From NCBI RefSeq assembly GCF_001598255.1, contig NZ_BCYP01000011.1:1-64000 (forward strand): a stretch of 64,000 nt of DNA, given 5' to 3'. The position numbers were made by a program, and so were the translations under genes. Below, piece after piece: positions 27,534-36,153 of this stretch (its first letter is position 1; each line of letters begins with the position of its first letter). The notes beneath the pieces are model-generated. The model worked only from the letters and a program-made list of their open reading frames with translations. It did not search any database and had not been told where the DNA came from. The DNA is from Mitsuaria chitosanitabida ATCC BAA-476 = NBRC 102408. Its GTDB lineage: Bacteria > Pseudomonadota > Gammaproteobacteria > Burkholderiales > Burkholderiaceae_C.

Positions 27534-28049
27534 TCAACGGACGACCAGCTTCCCCACCATCCCGGCCTCGAAGTGACCGGGCTGGAGGCAGGCGAACTGG
27601 AACTCGCCGGCCTGGGTGAACTGCCAGACGATGTCACCGGTCTGGCCGGGCTTCACATGGGCCATGTTGGCGTCGGCGTGCTCCATGCCGGGGAAGCGCT
27701 GCATGAGCGCGGCGTGTTGCTTCAGCGCCTGATGCGTGCCCAGCACCATCTCGTGCAAGACCTGACCCGAGTTGCGGACGACGAAGCGAATCGTCTCGCC
27801 GCGCTTGATCTGGAGGTCTCCCGGCGTGAAGCGCATCGTGTCGGTCATGTCGACCGGGATGGTCCGGGTGACCTTCGCGGGGTTGCCTTCCTGGCCGAAC
27901 TCGGTCGGTTCGACCTGCTTCGCGTCATAGACGCGCGGAGCGGCGTGCTCGTCACCGTGGGCTTGGGCGCCGGTCGCGATGACCCAGGCGGCGATGCCGA
28001 TCGCGGCGAAGGGGGTGAGCGGGAAGGTCAGGAGAGGGCGTGCGTTCAT
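27534..28049 (-). CDS. Periplasmic cupredoxin (CopI-like)
   Basis: The 171-residue protein has a signal peptide ending near TGAQA-HG and one plastocyanin-like domain. The copper ligands are visible: His in GQVLHEMVLG, then Cys-x4-His in ACLQPGHFEAGM with the axial Met. A loop rich in His and Met (PGMEHADANMAHVKPG) may bind extra copper. Proteins of this type serve copper tolerance in the periplasm of related bacteria. A MerR/CueR-type promoter lies directly upstream. A short GC hairpin (27503-27518) without a T-run follows the stop. Confidence 0.85.
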   Translation of the reverse strand: MNARPLLTFPLTPFAAIGIAAWVIATGAQAHGDEHAAPRVYDAKQVEPTEFGQEGNPAKVTRTIPVDMTDTMRFTPGDLQIKRGETIRFVVRNSGQVLHEMVLGTHQALKQHAALMQRFPGMEHADANMAHVKPGQTGDIVWQFTQAGEFQFACLQPGHFEAGMVGKLVVR

Positions 28050-28083
28050 GGCGAGGTCTCGATCGTCGGGAAGTCGACGCCGC

Positions 28084-28114
28084 AGTCTGGAGCTTGCCCC
28101 CGTGGGAAGGTCAA
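28084..28114 (-). promoter_or_regulatory. MerR/CueR-type promoter and operator of the cupredoxin gene
   Basis: On the minus strand a TTGACC -35 (28109-28114) and a CAGACT -10 (28084-28089) are separated by 19 bases, the overlong spacer typical of promoters activated by MerR-family metal sensors. The spacer carries an imperfect dyad (28091-28111), ACCTTCCC facing GGGCAAGCT around ACGG, which resembles CueR operators. The predicted transcript begins about 28 bases before the cupredoxin ATG. The cognate regulator is not in this window. Confidence 0.75.
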
Positions 28115-28310
28115 GGGGGCACTCGCCTTCCCTGAACCTTGCGTCTACCTATTTGTCAGCGCTTGTTGGATATCGTTGTCGCTGGTGGATGCCCTAGGGC
28201 GTCAGCCCATCTTTCACCCTGAACCGCAGGATCGACCGTCTGTCGCAAATGCGCTGAGCATCGCTGTCGGCTTGCCTACGCTGCACGCCATTCAAAGACA
28301 GGGAGCTGCC

Positions 28311-29183
28311 GTGCTGCGAATTCAAGATGTCACCAAGACCTTTGGCAAGGTCAATGCGGTGGACAGCGTATCGCTGGACCTCTCGCCAGGCGTGGTGGGG
28401 TTGATCGGCCACAACGGCGCGGGCAAGAGCACGCTGATGCAGATGCTGGCCACGCTGACACCGCCGACTCGTGGACGCATCTTGCTGGATGGCCAGGACA
28501 TCGTCGCCAAGCCCGAACTGATGCGCCACCGGCTGGGCTACTTGCCGCAGGACTTTGGCGTCTATCCGCACCTCACGGCCCTCGAGTTTCTGCAGTACTT
28601 CGCTGCACTCAAGGGCGTGCGAGACGCCAAGCGCCTGCAGCACCTGCTCGAACTGGTGAACCTGCATGAGCAGGCTCACCGTCCGGCCGCCGGCTTCTCG
28701 GGCGGCATGAGACAGCGCCTGGGCATTGCGCAGGCGCTGCTGAACGATCCCGATGTGCTGATCGTCGACGAACCCACCGCGGGGCTGGACCCGGAAGAAC
28801 GTCTGCGCTTTCGCCGCCTGCTCGGCGATCTGGGCCGCAAGCGCCTGGTCATCGTGTCCACGCACATCGTGTCGGACGTCGAGAACATGGCGTCTTACCT
28901 GGCCGTCCTGCGTCAGGGTCGACTGGTGGCCTTCGAATCACCCGACGCCGTGTTGAGGCGTGCTGAAGGCACCGTCTGGACGGCGCTGCTTTCGCCCTCC
29001 GCCTACGAGGCCCTGCGCGAACAGGCCGCGGTGCATGTGCTGCAGGCGCAGCCGCTGGGTGCGCAGGTGCAGGTGCGCATGGCTCATGCCTCCCGACCCT
29101 GCGCCGAGGCCGAGCCGGCGCAGGCAAGCCTGGAGGAAGCCCTGATGGCGCAACGCTATGCCGATGCGCGGTTGGCGGCATGA
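28311..29183 (+). CDS. ABC exporter ATP-binding protein
   Basis: This 290-residue ATPase is of the type found with ABC-2-like export permeases. Walker A is GHNGAGKST, the signature FSGGMRQRLGIAQAL, Walker B DVLIVDEPTAGLD and the H-loop STHIV. The start is GTG at 28311 with GGGAG seven bases upstream; the longer frame upstream has no support. The last 80 residues, after the ATPase core, are a variable C-terminal domain. The coding sequence has more A/T in third positions than the surrounding genes. It overlaps the permease gene (ATGA). Confidence 0.88.
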   Translation: MLRIQDVTKTFGKVNAVDSVSLDLSPGVVGLIGHNGAGKSTLMQMLATLTPPTRGRILLDGQDIVAKPELMRHRLGYLPQDFGVYPHLTALEFLQYFAALKGVRDAKRLQHLLELVNLHEQAHRPAAGFSGGMRQRLGIAQALLNDPDVLIVDEPTAGLDPEERLRFRRLLGDLGRKRLVIVSTHIVSDVENMASYLAVLRQGRLVAFESPDAVLRRAEGTVWTALLSPSAYEALREQAAVHVLQAQPLGAQVQVRMAHASRPCAEAEPAQASLEEALMAQRYADARLAA

Positions 29184-30778
29184 ACGGCGCTCTCTTCGGG
29201 GCCCTGGTACTCAACGAGTGGCGGCTGCGCAGCCGGCGTCTCAGCAGCCTCGTCATCCTGCTCGCCGTGGTGGCCTTGAGCTGGCTGATGGTGCTGGATC
29301 CGAAAAGCGGTGCGGCCATGATGGTCAGCCACCGCCAGCGCTACGCCTATGACAGCCAGGCGCTGGCGTTTGCCACCACGCTGATCGCCTCGCTGTTGTT
29401 TGGCCTGATGGGCTTCTACCTTGCGCGTGGCCGCAGCCAAGAGGACATGCGCTGCGGGACGGCCGCCGCGCTGGCCGCCACGCCGGTGGGCAATGCCCAG
29501 CTGCTGGGCGCGCGATGGCTGGGCGCCTTCGGCTTCCTGCTGTCCTTGGGGACGGTGGTGATGCTGACCATCTGGGTGCTGCAACTTGTGCACGGCGAGG
29601 GGCCGCTTCAGCCGCTGCCTTATCTGCAGATGCTCGTTCTCGGTCTGGCACCTGGGCTGATGCTCTGCGCCAGCCTGGCGGTGCTGGCCGATGCTTGGGC
29701 ACCGTTGATGGGCAAGCGGGGCGATGCGCTCTACTGGATTTTCTGGATCGCGCAGTTCGCCTTTGTGCCGGCCGTGCTCGGGCAGAAGGTCATCGAGATG
29801 AGTGCCTGGCAGGTGTTCGACATCAACGGCATGTCGCCCCTGCTCGTCGGCGTCAGCCGCCTGCTTGATGTCAGCCGCATCAGCGTAGGCGGCGCCCCTT
29901 TCGACGCGACCTTGCCGGTGCTGCGCATGCCTGCCGGTCTTTGGAGCGCGGAGCTGGTGGCCCTGCGCGTGGGGGCCATGATGCTGGCCTTGCTGCCGCT
30001 GTTCCCGGCGGTGCTGCTGTTTCACCGCTACGCGCCGGATCATGTGAAGCCGCGCCATGCGAGCGGGCATTCGCGCATCGTGCAGGCCTTGCACTGGTCG
30101 TTGCAGCCGTTGATGCGCCCCCTGATGCTGGCCCTGCGCCTGCTGATGCGCGTCAGCGCCGGGCTGCCCGGCTTGCCCGGCCGCTGGCTGGCGGACCTGA
30201 GCCTGATGCTGCTGAGCCAACCGCTGCTGACCTTGGCGATGCTGAGCTGCAGCGTCGCCACGGTGCTGGTTCCGGCACAGCAACTGCCGGCCGTGCTGGC
30301 GGGCCTGCTGGCGGCCTGGGGGATAGCCGTGGCGGATGTCAGTTCGCGTGATCGGCAATACGGCACCCTGGCCTTGGTGAGCGCCGCCCCGGGTGGCGCG
30401 CGTGAGCGAGGTTGGCGTCAGGCGCTCGTCGCCTTCGGTTTGGGCTTGCTGCTTGCCACGCCGGCGCTTCTTCGTTGGTCGGCATCGGCGCCGCTGTCAG
30501 CGTTGGCCTGCTTGGCGGGGCTGCTCTTTCTCAGTTCGGCCGCCACCTTGTTGGGCCAGCTGACCCAGGGCTCGCGGACCTTTCTGGCGCTGTTTCTGTT
30601 CGGGCTCTATCTCAGTCTGCAGAAGACCGGCCTGGCGGTGTTGGACATGCTCGGCCTTTCTGGTGTGGCGACCTTCGGCAGCGTGGCCAGCTACGCGCTG
30701 GCGGGGGTGCTGGGATTCGCTCTGCTGCAGGTGCGATCCACGAGCCGTCCAAGCCTCGGCCTGGCGCGGCAGGCGTGA
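29180..30778 (+). CDS. ABC exporter permease, 12-TM type
   Basis: The 532-residue membrane protein has roughly twelve hydrophobic segments in two halves. A cytoplasmic-looking stretch near the middle includes HRYAPDHVKPRHASG. It resembles large ABC-2-type permeases paired with a single ATPase. The exported substrate is unknown. Its start codon overlaps the stop of the ATPase gene, so the two products are surely partners. Base composition is lower in G+C than the flanks, as for its partner, hinting at acquisition by transfer. Confidence 0.8.
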   Translation: MNGALFGALVLNEWRLRSRRLSSLVILLAVVALSWLMVLDPKSGAAMMVSHRQRYAYDSQALAFATTLIASLLFGLMGFYLARGRSQEDMRCGTAAALAATPVGNAQLLGARWLGAFGFLLSLGTVVMLTIWVLQLVHGEGPLQPLPYLQMLVLGLAPGLMLCASLAVLADAWAPLMGKRGDALYWIFWIAQFAFVPAVLGQKVIEMSAWQVFDINGMSPLLVGVSRLLDVSRISVGGAPFDATLPVLRMPAGLWSAELVALRVGAMMLALLPLFPAVLLFHRYAPDHVKPRHASGHSRIVQALHWSLQPLMRPLMLALRLLMRVSAGLPGLPGRWLADLSLMLLSQPLLTLAMLSCSVATVLVPAQQLPAVLAGLLAAWGIAVADVSSRDRQYGTLALVSAAPGGARERGWRQALVAFGLGLLLATPALLRWSASAPLSALACLAGLLFLSSAATLLGQLTQGSRTFLALFLFGLYLSLQKTGLAVLDMLGLSGVATFGSVASYALAGVLGFALLQVRSTSRPSLGLARQA

Positions 30779-30875
30779 ACCCGCATCGTTCGCTGCATTC
30801 GATCGACGGGGAAGAGGTCGGTATCGCAGCGAGAGCGGACAGGCAGGATTGACCCGGCTGGGCGCTACGGGCAAG

Positions 30876-30909
30876 AAAAAAGCTCTAGAGCGGTGATTCT
30901 CTAGAGCTT
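30876..30909 (-). terminator. Intrinsic terminator of tRNA-Ala
   Basis: A perfect 11-bp stem (30880-30890 with 30899-30909; arm AAGCTCTAGAG) has an 8-base loop and is followed on the minus strand by six T residues. A second, bulged hairpin (around 30918-30945, arms TTCCA/TGGAA and GACGG/CCGTC) lies between it and the tRNA 3' end. The first hairpin could also stop transcripts from the ABC genes on the plus strand, though the T-run there is poor. Confidence 0.9.
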
Positions 30910-30953
30910 CTTTGGTTTCCAGAGACGGCTTGGGACCGTCTGGAATGATGTGT

Positions 30954-31029
<76 letters not shown>

Positions 31030-31042
31030 AACGAAGACTCAG

Positions 31043-31048
31043 ACTATA
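31043..31048 (-). promoter_or_regulatory. -10 element of the tRNA-Ala promoter
   Basis: TATAGT on the minus strand lies 13 bases upstream of the mature tRNA 5' end, the spacing expected for a short tRNA leader. No strong -35 is visible; TGAGTC, at a 16-base spacing, is the closest candidate. Confidence 0.6.
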
Positions 31049-31136
31049 GCAGAGATTCCTTGGCGACTCATCATTCCGTCGAGGCGCGCACGCGAATCGC
31101 ACGATTCGCCGAAGACCCGGGAATCCGGCGTCGCGG

Positions 31137-32456
31137 TCACCACCGGCAACCCTTGTCGCGCATCGCGTCGCGCGCCAGCGGAACGACCGCCAGCAGGCCC
31201 TTGTCGGCATAGGCCTTGCGGCAATCCTGCTGGCCTGCCTTCCTCATCTCCTCGGCCAGGGCGTCCTTGTCGATCGGCGGCTTGGGGAGCGCCTGGATCA
31301 CGCCGGAGCCGTTGCCGCGCTGCGCCATCGGGCCGCGGGCCGGGTTCAGATCCAGATTGAGCTTGGGGGCGTTGGGGGGCGCCGAGGCGGGCGTCGCGAC
31401 GTCGTGACCGACACGCGCGCCCGCGTCCGGCGCGCCGACGCTTGGCTGGGTCGAGCTCTGTGACGTGGAGCCGTCGAGCGACACGCGATTCGCCGGGGCC
31501 TGCGTGGGCGTCGGGGTCGGCGCGCTGCGGGGCTGCGGGGTGGTGGTCGAGGGCGTCGCGGCAGGCGTGGTCGCGGCGGGTGGCGCGGTGGTGGGCGTCT
31601 GGGTCTGCGTGGGCGCAGGGGGCGTCGGTGCGGGCGCGGGTGTTGGCGTCGGAGCGGGCGCCAGCGGCGGCAACTCCGAGGGCGCCTTCAGCTCCGATGG
31701 CACGGGCTGGGGCGTCGAGCGCTCGACCGGGGCGCGATCCAGGCGACGCAAGGTGGTCGGTGTCTCGCTGAGCATGGGGGCGGGACGCTCGGGCAACTGG
31801 ACCGGCGCGGGCGCTTGCAGCGCCTCCGGCGTCGGGGCCGTCGCTCGCGTCGGTTGGACCTCACGAGCCGGCGCGATGCGCGTCGGCGTGGCGATGGCGG
31901 AGTCGCTCGGCATCGTGAGGGGTGTCGGAGTCGGCACCGGAGGCGGCAGGTCCACGGGCGGCGTCGGGGTCGGCTCCGCGGCCGGTGCGGGCGAGGTCTT
32001 CGCCGCGGGAATCGGCGGTGCGGGAGCAGGCGCGGGTGCCGGGGCCGTGGCCGCGGGAGGGGCCTTGCGGTCGCTGGGCGCGTCGCCCGTCAGTTCGTCG
32101 CCGGGCTGTTGGCGCCACTGCCCTTGGCGGGCGGCACCGGGGGTCTTGTGCTCCTCGGGCGTGAGGGGCTTTTCGCGTACGGCGCCGCCGGAGCGGGCCT
32201 GCTTCGCGTCGCCGATCGGGCCGCGATCCGGGATGACGATCGCCGGTTCGCCCGAGCCGGGTTCGTAGCGGTCACCCTGCAGTCGGATGTTGATCGGGCC
32301 CCAGGCGCCTTCGCCGGGCTTGGCGCTGCCGCCCGGCGCGGTCCCGACGATCAGGATCAGCAGCACATGCAGCAGCACCGCCAGCAGCAGGGCCTGGCCC
32401 ATCTGGTCGGGAATGCGGTGCGGGGAAGCCTGGACGGGGTCGAGGACGGCGGACAA
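31137..32456 (-). CDS. Proline/threonine-rich inner-membrane-anchored protein, TonB/TolA-like layout
   Basis: The 439-residue protein has one N-terminal membrane helix (ALLLAVLLHVLLILIVG) after a short cytoplasmic stretch. A periplasmic region of about 300 residues, very rich in Pro, Ala and Thr, follows. A small C-terminal part (around residues 385-439) has two Cys (QQDCRKAYADKG and DKGCRW) that may form a disulfide. The layout recalls TonB or TolA, but no TonB C-terminal fold is recognisable and no exbB/exbD genes are near. Function unknown. A Pro-rich spacer would let the C-terminal part reach across the periplasm. Confidence 0.75.
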   Translation of the reverse strand: MSAVLDPVQASPHRIPDQMGQALLLAVLLHVLLILIVGTAPGGSAKPGEGAWGPINIRLQGDRYEPGSGEPAIVIPDRGPIGDAKQARSGGAVREKPLTPEEHKTPGAARQGQWRQQPGDELTGDAPSDRKAPPAATAPAPAPAPAPPIPAAKTSPAPAAEPTPTPPVDLPPPVPTPTPLTMPSDSAIATPTRIAPAREVQPTRATAPTPEALQAPAPVQLPERPAPMLSETPTTLRRLDRAPVERSTPQPVPSELKAPSELPPLAPAPTPTPAPAPTPPAPTQTQTPTTAPPAATTPAATPSTTTPQPRSAPTPTPTQAPANRVSLDGSTSQSSTQPSVGAPDAGARVGHDVATPASAPPNAPKLNLDLNPARGPMAQRGNGSGVIQALPKPPIDKDALAEEMRKAGQQDCRKAYADKGLLAVVPLARDAMRDKGCRW

Positions 32457-32591
32457 GGGGGTGATCGCGGCGGTCGGCGCTGGGGCGCAGCATAGCCGCC
32501 TTCGATGGCCGCCAGTGTCAGGGCTTGTCTCCGACCGCCCGGTCGCTCAACGGTCGCTCGCAGGATGGGGAGTAGTCCCCGGAGCGGGAGA

Positions 32592-33737
32592 TCAGCCCGG
32601 ATTGGCCTGGTTCAGGTCGGCGCGACGCGCGCCGGTGAAGCGCTTGGCCCAGTAGGCCTCGCGCATGTCCTCGACGCGGACGGCGCCACCCACGCGGGGC
32701 GAGTGGATGAACTTGCCTTCGCCGACGTAGATGCCCACGTGGGAGAAGGTCTGGCGCATGGTGTTGAAGAACACCAGGTCGCCCGGCTTCAGGTCTTCCT
32801 TGCGGATGGGGACCAGGCTGGACATCTTGGCCTGCTCGTCGGCGCGGCGCGGCAGGACCAGGCCGACCGACATCTCGAAGATGTGACGGGTGAAGCCGCT
32901 GCAGTCGAAGCCGTTGGAGACCGAGTTGCCGCCCCGCTTGTACGGGACGCCGAGGAAGTTCATCGCCGACAGGACCAGGTCGGAAGCCTTGTCGCGGACC
33001 TGGTTCAGCAGGCCGGGATTGGTCGAGGCATTGACCGGCGCATCGGCCTGCGGCGTCTGCGTGGTGGCGGCCTGGGCCTGGGCGACGATGCCGCGCGACT
33101 GCAGGAAGCGGGCGACCGAATCGCCGGCGTTGCCGGCGGCGGCGCCCATCATCGCGGTGGCGGGCAGGGAAGCGTTCTGTGTGCCGGTCTGGGCGGCCGG
33201 CGCCGGCTGCGCCGCGGCCAGCGTGGCGGCGGTGCCCGCGGCGACCACGGTCGCGGCCGTCGCCGTCGCGGCGCCGGGCGAGCGCATGAGGCTCTGGCCG
33301 TAGGCGCCCATCATCGTGCCGGGCGGGGGCGAGGCCTCCGCGCGGACGTCGGGCTTGGCGTCTACCTTGGGATCGGTCTTGGCGTCCGACTTCTGGTCGG
33401 CGACCTTGGTGTCAGGCTTTGCGTTGGCGGTCGACGGGGTGTCGGTCGGCTTGTCCGCGGCGTGGGACTTGGTGTCCTTGGTCGCGACCTGCTTGCCGCC
33501 CTTGGCCGACTTGTCCGCCTTGGAGGGGGACTTCTGCGCCTGCTGCGAGGACTTGACCTTGGCGGCCGGCTTCGCGGCGGCCTTGGCGTGGGTCTTCTGC
33601 GGGGTGTTCGTTGACGATGTCGACTGTTGCGCCCAGCAACTTCCGCTCGCGAAGACGCAAATCAGCCCCAGTGCGGCCATGGCGCGCTGGAGCGGACGTC
33701 GACGGGGGGAGAGGGGGAAGGAGCGAACGGTTCTCAT
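32592..33737 (-). CDS. NlpC/P60 (C40) peptidoglycan hydrolase
   Basis: This secreted 381-residue protein has a signal peptide (core ALGLICVFASGSCWA) and a long Lys/Ala/Asp/Thr-rich linker to about residue 140. An Ala-rich region follows, then a C-terminal NlpC/P60 domain from about 245. The catalytic Cys279 is in FDCSGF, His333 in SHVGIYVG and the third polar residue His345 in FIHSP. Such enzymes cut peptide stems of peptidoglycan. Translation may start at 33737 or at a later Met just before the hydrophobic core. It lies downstream of a TTGACC-N17-TAACCT promoter. Confidence 0.9.
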   Translation of the reverse strand: MRTVRSFPLSPRRRPLQRAMAALGLICVFASGSCWAQQSTSSTNTPQKTHAKAAAKPAAKVKSSQQAQKSPSKADKSAKGGKQVATKDTKSHAADKPTDTPSTANAKPDTKVADQKSDAKTDPKVDAKPDVRAEASPPPGTMMGAYGQSLMRSPGAATATAATVVAAGTAATLAAAQPAPAAQTGTQNASLPATAMMGAAAGNAGDSVARFLQSRGIVAQAQAATTQTPQADAPVNASTNPGLLNQVRDKASDLVLSAMNFLGVPYKRGGNSVSNGFDCSGFTRHIFEMSVGLVLPRRADEQAKMSSLVPIRKEDLKPGDLVFFNTMRQTFSHVGIYVGEGKFIHSPRVGGAVRVEDMREAYWAKRFTGARRADLNQANPG

Positions 33738-34043
33738 CGTTGTTGGGCGCGGAGGTTAAAAACCCTCTCCGCGCCGGTCAAGCGCGTATGCCCTCGGGAA
33801 CGCGCTTGGCTAGGGAAAATCCGGGCATGGCCGTGACCTTCCCCAGGAGAAACCCGGATTGGACCACAGCCCTGTGACGAAACGCTGTGAAGCTTCGTTT
33901 CGGAAAGCCGCATTCCGTGCGTACTTCGCGCGGGTCAGCGTGACGTCAGACCGTCTGCTTGAAATCGCCCGCCAGAGCCCGCCCGATCCGATCGCGAACT
34001 CCGCGCCCGGATCGCGGACGGCCAGCACGACAAGGAGACAGCG
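33738..34043. other. 306-bp divergent intergenic region between the NlpC/P60 gene and prpE
   Basis: No gene is seen. The left third carries the NlpC/P60 promoter listed separately. Around 33879-33901 a short inverted repeat (GAAACG...CGTTTC) surrounds the palindrome GAAGCTTC. The prpE promoter must lie here, but no convincing elements were found. Confidence 0.5.
33753..33781 (-). promoter_or_regulatory. Candidate sigma-70 promoter of the NlpC/P60 gene
   Basis: On the minus strand TTGACC (33776-33781) and TAACCT (33753-33758) are 17 bases apart. Transcription would begin only about ten bases before the annotated start codon at 33737, which leaves room for either a very short leader or a downstream translation start. 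Confidence 0.5.
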
Positions 34044-35945
34044 ATGACCCCCTACGAGGCGTTCTACCGGCGCTCGATCGACGATCCCGAGGGTTTCTGG
34101 ACTGAGCAGGCGGCCCTGATCGACTGGCAGCGACCCTTCGACCAGGTCTGCGACGACCGCCGGCCGCCGTTCGCGCGCTGGTTCGTGGGTGGCCGGACCA
34201 ACCTCTGCCACAACGCGGTGGATCGCCATGCGGCCCGGCGGCCCGACGACGCGGCGCTGGTGTGGGTCTCGAGCGAGCTCGGCCAGGAGCGGGTCTACAG
34301 CTTCGCCGCCCTCAAGGACGAGGTGGAGGCCATGGCCGCGATGCTGCGCGAACAGGGCGTGGGTGTCGGCGACCGCGTGCTGATCTACATGCCCATGATT
34401 CCCGAGGCGGCCTTCGCGATGCTGGCCTGCGCGCGGATCGGGGCGGTGCATTCGGTGGTGTTCGGCGGCTTCGCCAGCCATGCGCTGGCCAATCGCATCG
34501 ATGATGCGGAACCGGTGCTCATCGTCAGCGCGGACGCGGGGAGTCGCGCGGGGCGGATCGTCCCCTACAAGCCGCTGCTGGATGAAGGGATCCGGCTGGC
34601 CGCGCATCCGCCGGCCAAGGTCCTGATGGTGGACCGCGGCCTGGCGGCCTTCGAGCGCGTCGAGGGGCGTGATCTGGACTACGCCGAGCAGCGGGCGCGG
34701 CTGCTGGGGGCGCGTGTCGCGTGCGAATGGCTGGACGCGGATGCGGTCAGCTACACGCTCTACACGAGCGGGACGACCGGCAAGCCCAAGGGCGTGCAGC
34801 GCGACGTGGGCGGCTACGCGGTCGCGCTGGCGGCGAGCATGAAGCACATCTACGACGGCCGGCCGGGGGAGACCTTCTTCTCGACCAGCGACATCGGCTG
34901 GGTCGTGGGGCACAGCTACATCGTCTACGGGCCGCTGATCGCCGGCATGGCGACGCTGATGTACGAGGGCACGCCCGTCGCGCCGGACGCGGCCGTCTGG
35001 TGGCGGCTGGTGGAGCGCTTCAAGGTGACGGTGATGTTCAGCGCGCCGACGGCGGTGCGGGTGCTCAAGAAGCAGGATCCGGCCTGCCTGACGCGGCATG
35101 ACCTGAGCTCGCTGCGGACGCTGTTCCTCGCGGGCGAGCCGCTGGACGAGCCCACGGCGCGCTGGATCGCCGACGCCATCGGCAAGCCGGTCATCGACAA
35201 CTACTGGCAGACGGAGACCGGCTGGCCCATCCTGACCTTGGCGCGGGGCGTCGCGCCGGCGCAGGCGAAGTTCGGCTCGCCCGGGGTGCCGATGTACGGG
35301 TATCGCGTGCAGTTGCTGGACGAGCAGACGGGAGAGGAGCTCACCGAGCCCGGCCGCAAGGGGCTGCTCGCGATCGGCTTCCCGCTGCCGCCGGGCTGCA
35401 TGCAGACGGTCTGGCGCGACGACGATCGCTTCGTCCGCACCTACTGGAGCGGGGTGCCGGGGCGGCAGGTCTACTCGACCTTCGACTGGGCGCTGCGGGA
35501 CGAGGACGGCTACTTCTTCATCCTCGGCCGCAGCGACGACGTGATCAACGTGGCCGGACACCGGCTCGGGACCCGGGAGATCGAGGAATGCATCGCCGGC
35601 CACCCGGCGGTGGCCGAGGTCGCGGTGGTCGGGGTGGCGGACACGCTCAAGGGTCAGGTCGCGATGGCCTTCGCGGTGCTCAAGGATCCGGGGCTGGCGT
35701 CGACCGGGGAGGGCGCCCGCGGGCTGGAGGCGGAGATCATGAAGCGCGTGGACCGGACGCTCGGGGCGGTCGCGCGGCCGGCGCGCGTGCGGTTCGTGGG
35801 GCTGCTGCCCAAGACCCGCTCCGGGAAGCTCCTTCGGCGCGCCATCCAGGCCGTTTGCGAGCAGCGCGACCCGGGGGACCTCATGACGCTCGACGATCCG
35901 TCCGCGCTCCAGCAGATCAAGGACCTGGTCGGCGAGCAGGGCTGA
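34044..35945 (+). CDS. prpE: Propionyl-CoA synthetase PrpE
   Basis: PrpE activates propionate to propionyl-CoA with ATP. The 633-residue protein is an acyl-adenylate-forming enzyme with the AMP-binding P-loop YTSGTTGKPKGVQRD, the PrpE-type start YEAFYRRSIDDPEGFW and NYWQTETGWP. The C-terminal LPKTRSGKLLRR contains the catalytic Lys that is acetylated in relatives. The 2-methylcitrate genes prpB, prpC and prpD are not adjacent, so this is a stand-alone copy. It starts at an ATG preceded by AAGGAGA. Confidence 0.93.
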   Translation: MTPYEAFYRRSIDDPEGFWTEQAALIDWQRPFDQVCDDRRPPFARWFVGGRTNLCHNAVDRHAARRPDDAALVWVSSELGQERVYSFAALKDEVEAMAAMLREQGVGVGDRVLIYMPMIPEAAFAMLACARIGAVHSVVFGGFASHALANRIDDAEPVLIVSADAGSRAGRIVPYKPLLDEGIRLAAHPPAKVLMVDRGLAAFERVEGRDLDYAEQRARLLGARVACEWLDADAVSYTLYTSGTTGKPKGVQRDVGGYAVALAASMKHIYDGRPGETFFSTSDIGWVVGHSYIVYGPLIAGMATLMYEGTPVAPDAAVWWRLVERFKVTVMFSAPTAVRVLKKQDPACLTRHDLSSLRTLFLAGEPLDEPTARWIADAIGKPVIDNYWQTETGWPILTLARGVAPAQAKFGSPGVPMYGYRVQLLDEQTGEELTEPGRKGLLAIGFPLPPGCMQTVWRDDDRFVRTYWSGVPGRQVYSTFDWALRDEDGYFFILGRSDDVINVAGHRLGTREIEECIAGHPAVAEVAVVGVADTLKGQVAMAFAVLKDPGLASTGEGARGLEAEIMKRVDRTLGAVARPARVRFVGLLPKTRSGKLLRRAIQAVCEQRDPGDLMTLDDPSALQQIKDLVGEQG

Positions 35946-35955
35946 CATCGGGGCA

Positions 35956-36004
35956 GCTCCCTCGCCCGCTTGCGGGAGAGGGTGGGGGTGAGGGTCTTCG
36001 GGCT
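35956..36004. repeat. REP-like palindromic repeat, copy 2
   Basis: This is the same 49-bp element as at 147-195, differing at one base in the G-rich tail, and in the same orientation. It begins 11 bases after the prpE stop. The hairpin could act as a 3'-end stabiliser or weak terminator for prpE. Confidence 0.85.
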
Positions 36005-36153
36005 AGCCGGATCAACCCTCGAATGACGGCTTCCGGCGACAGCCGATGTCCGGAGACGTCAGGACTTTCGGGACCGGGTCGGGCGGAGCGGAGAATCCGC
36101 CCCGCCGTCGCCGCCCACCCGGTCGCGCCGGCGCCATCCGACCAGGAGATCCC

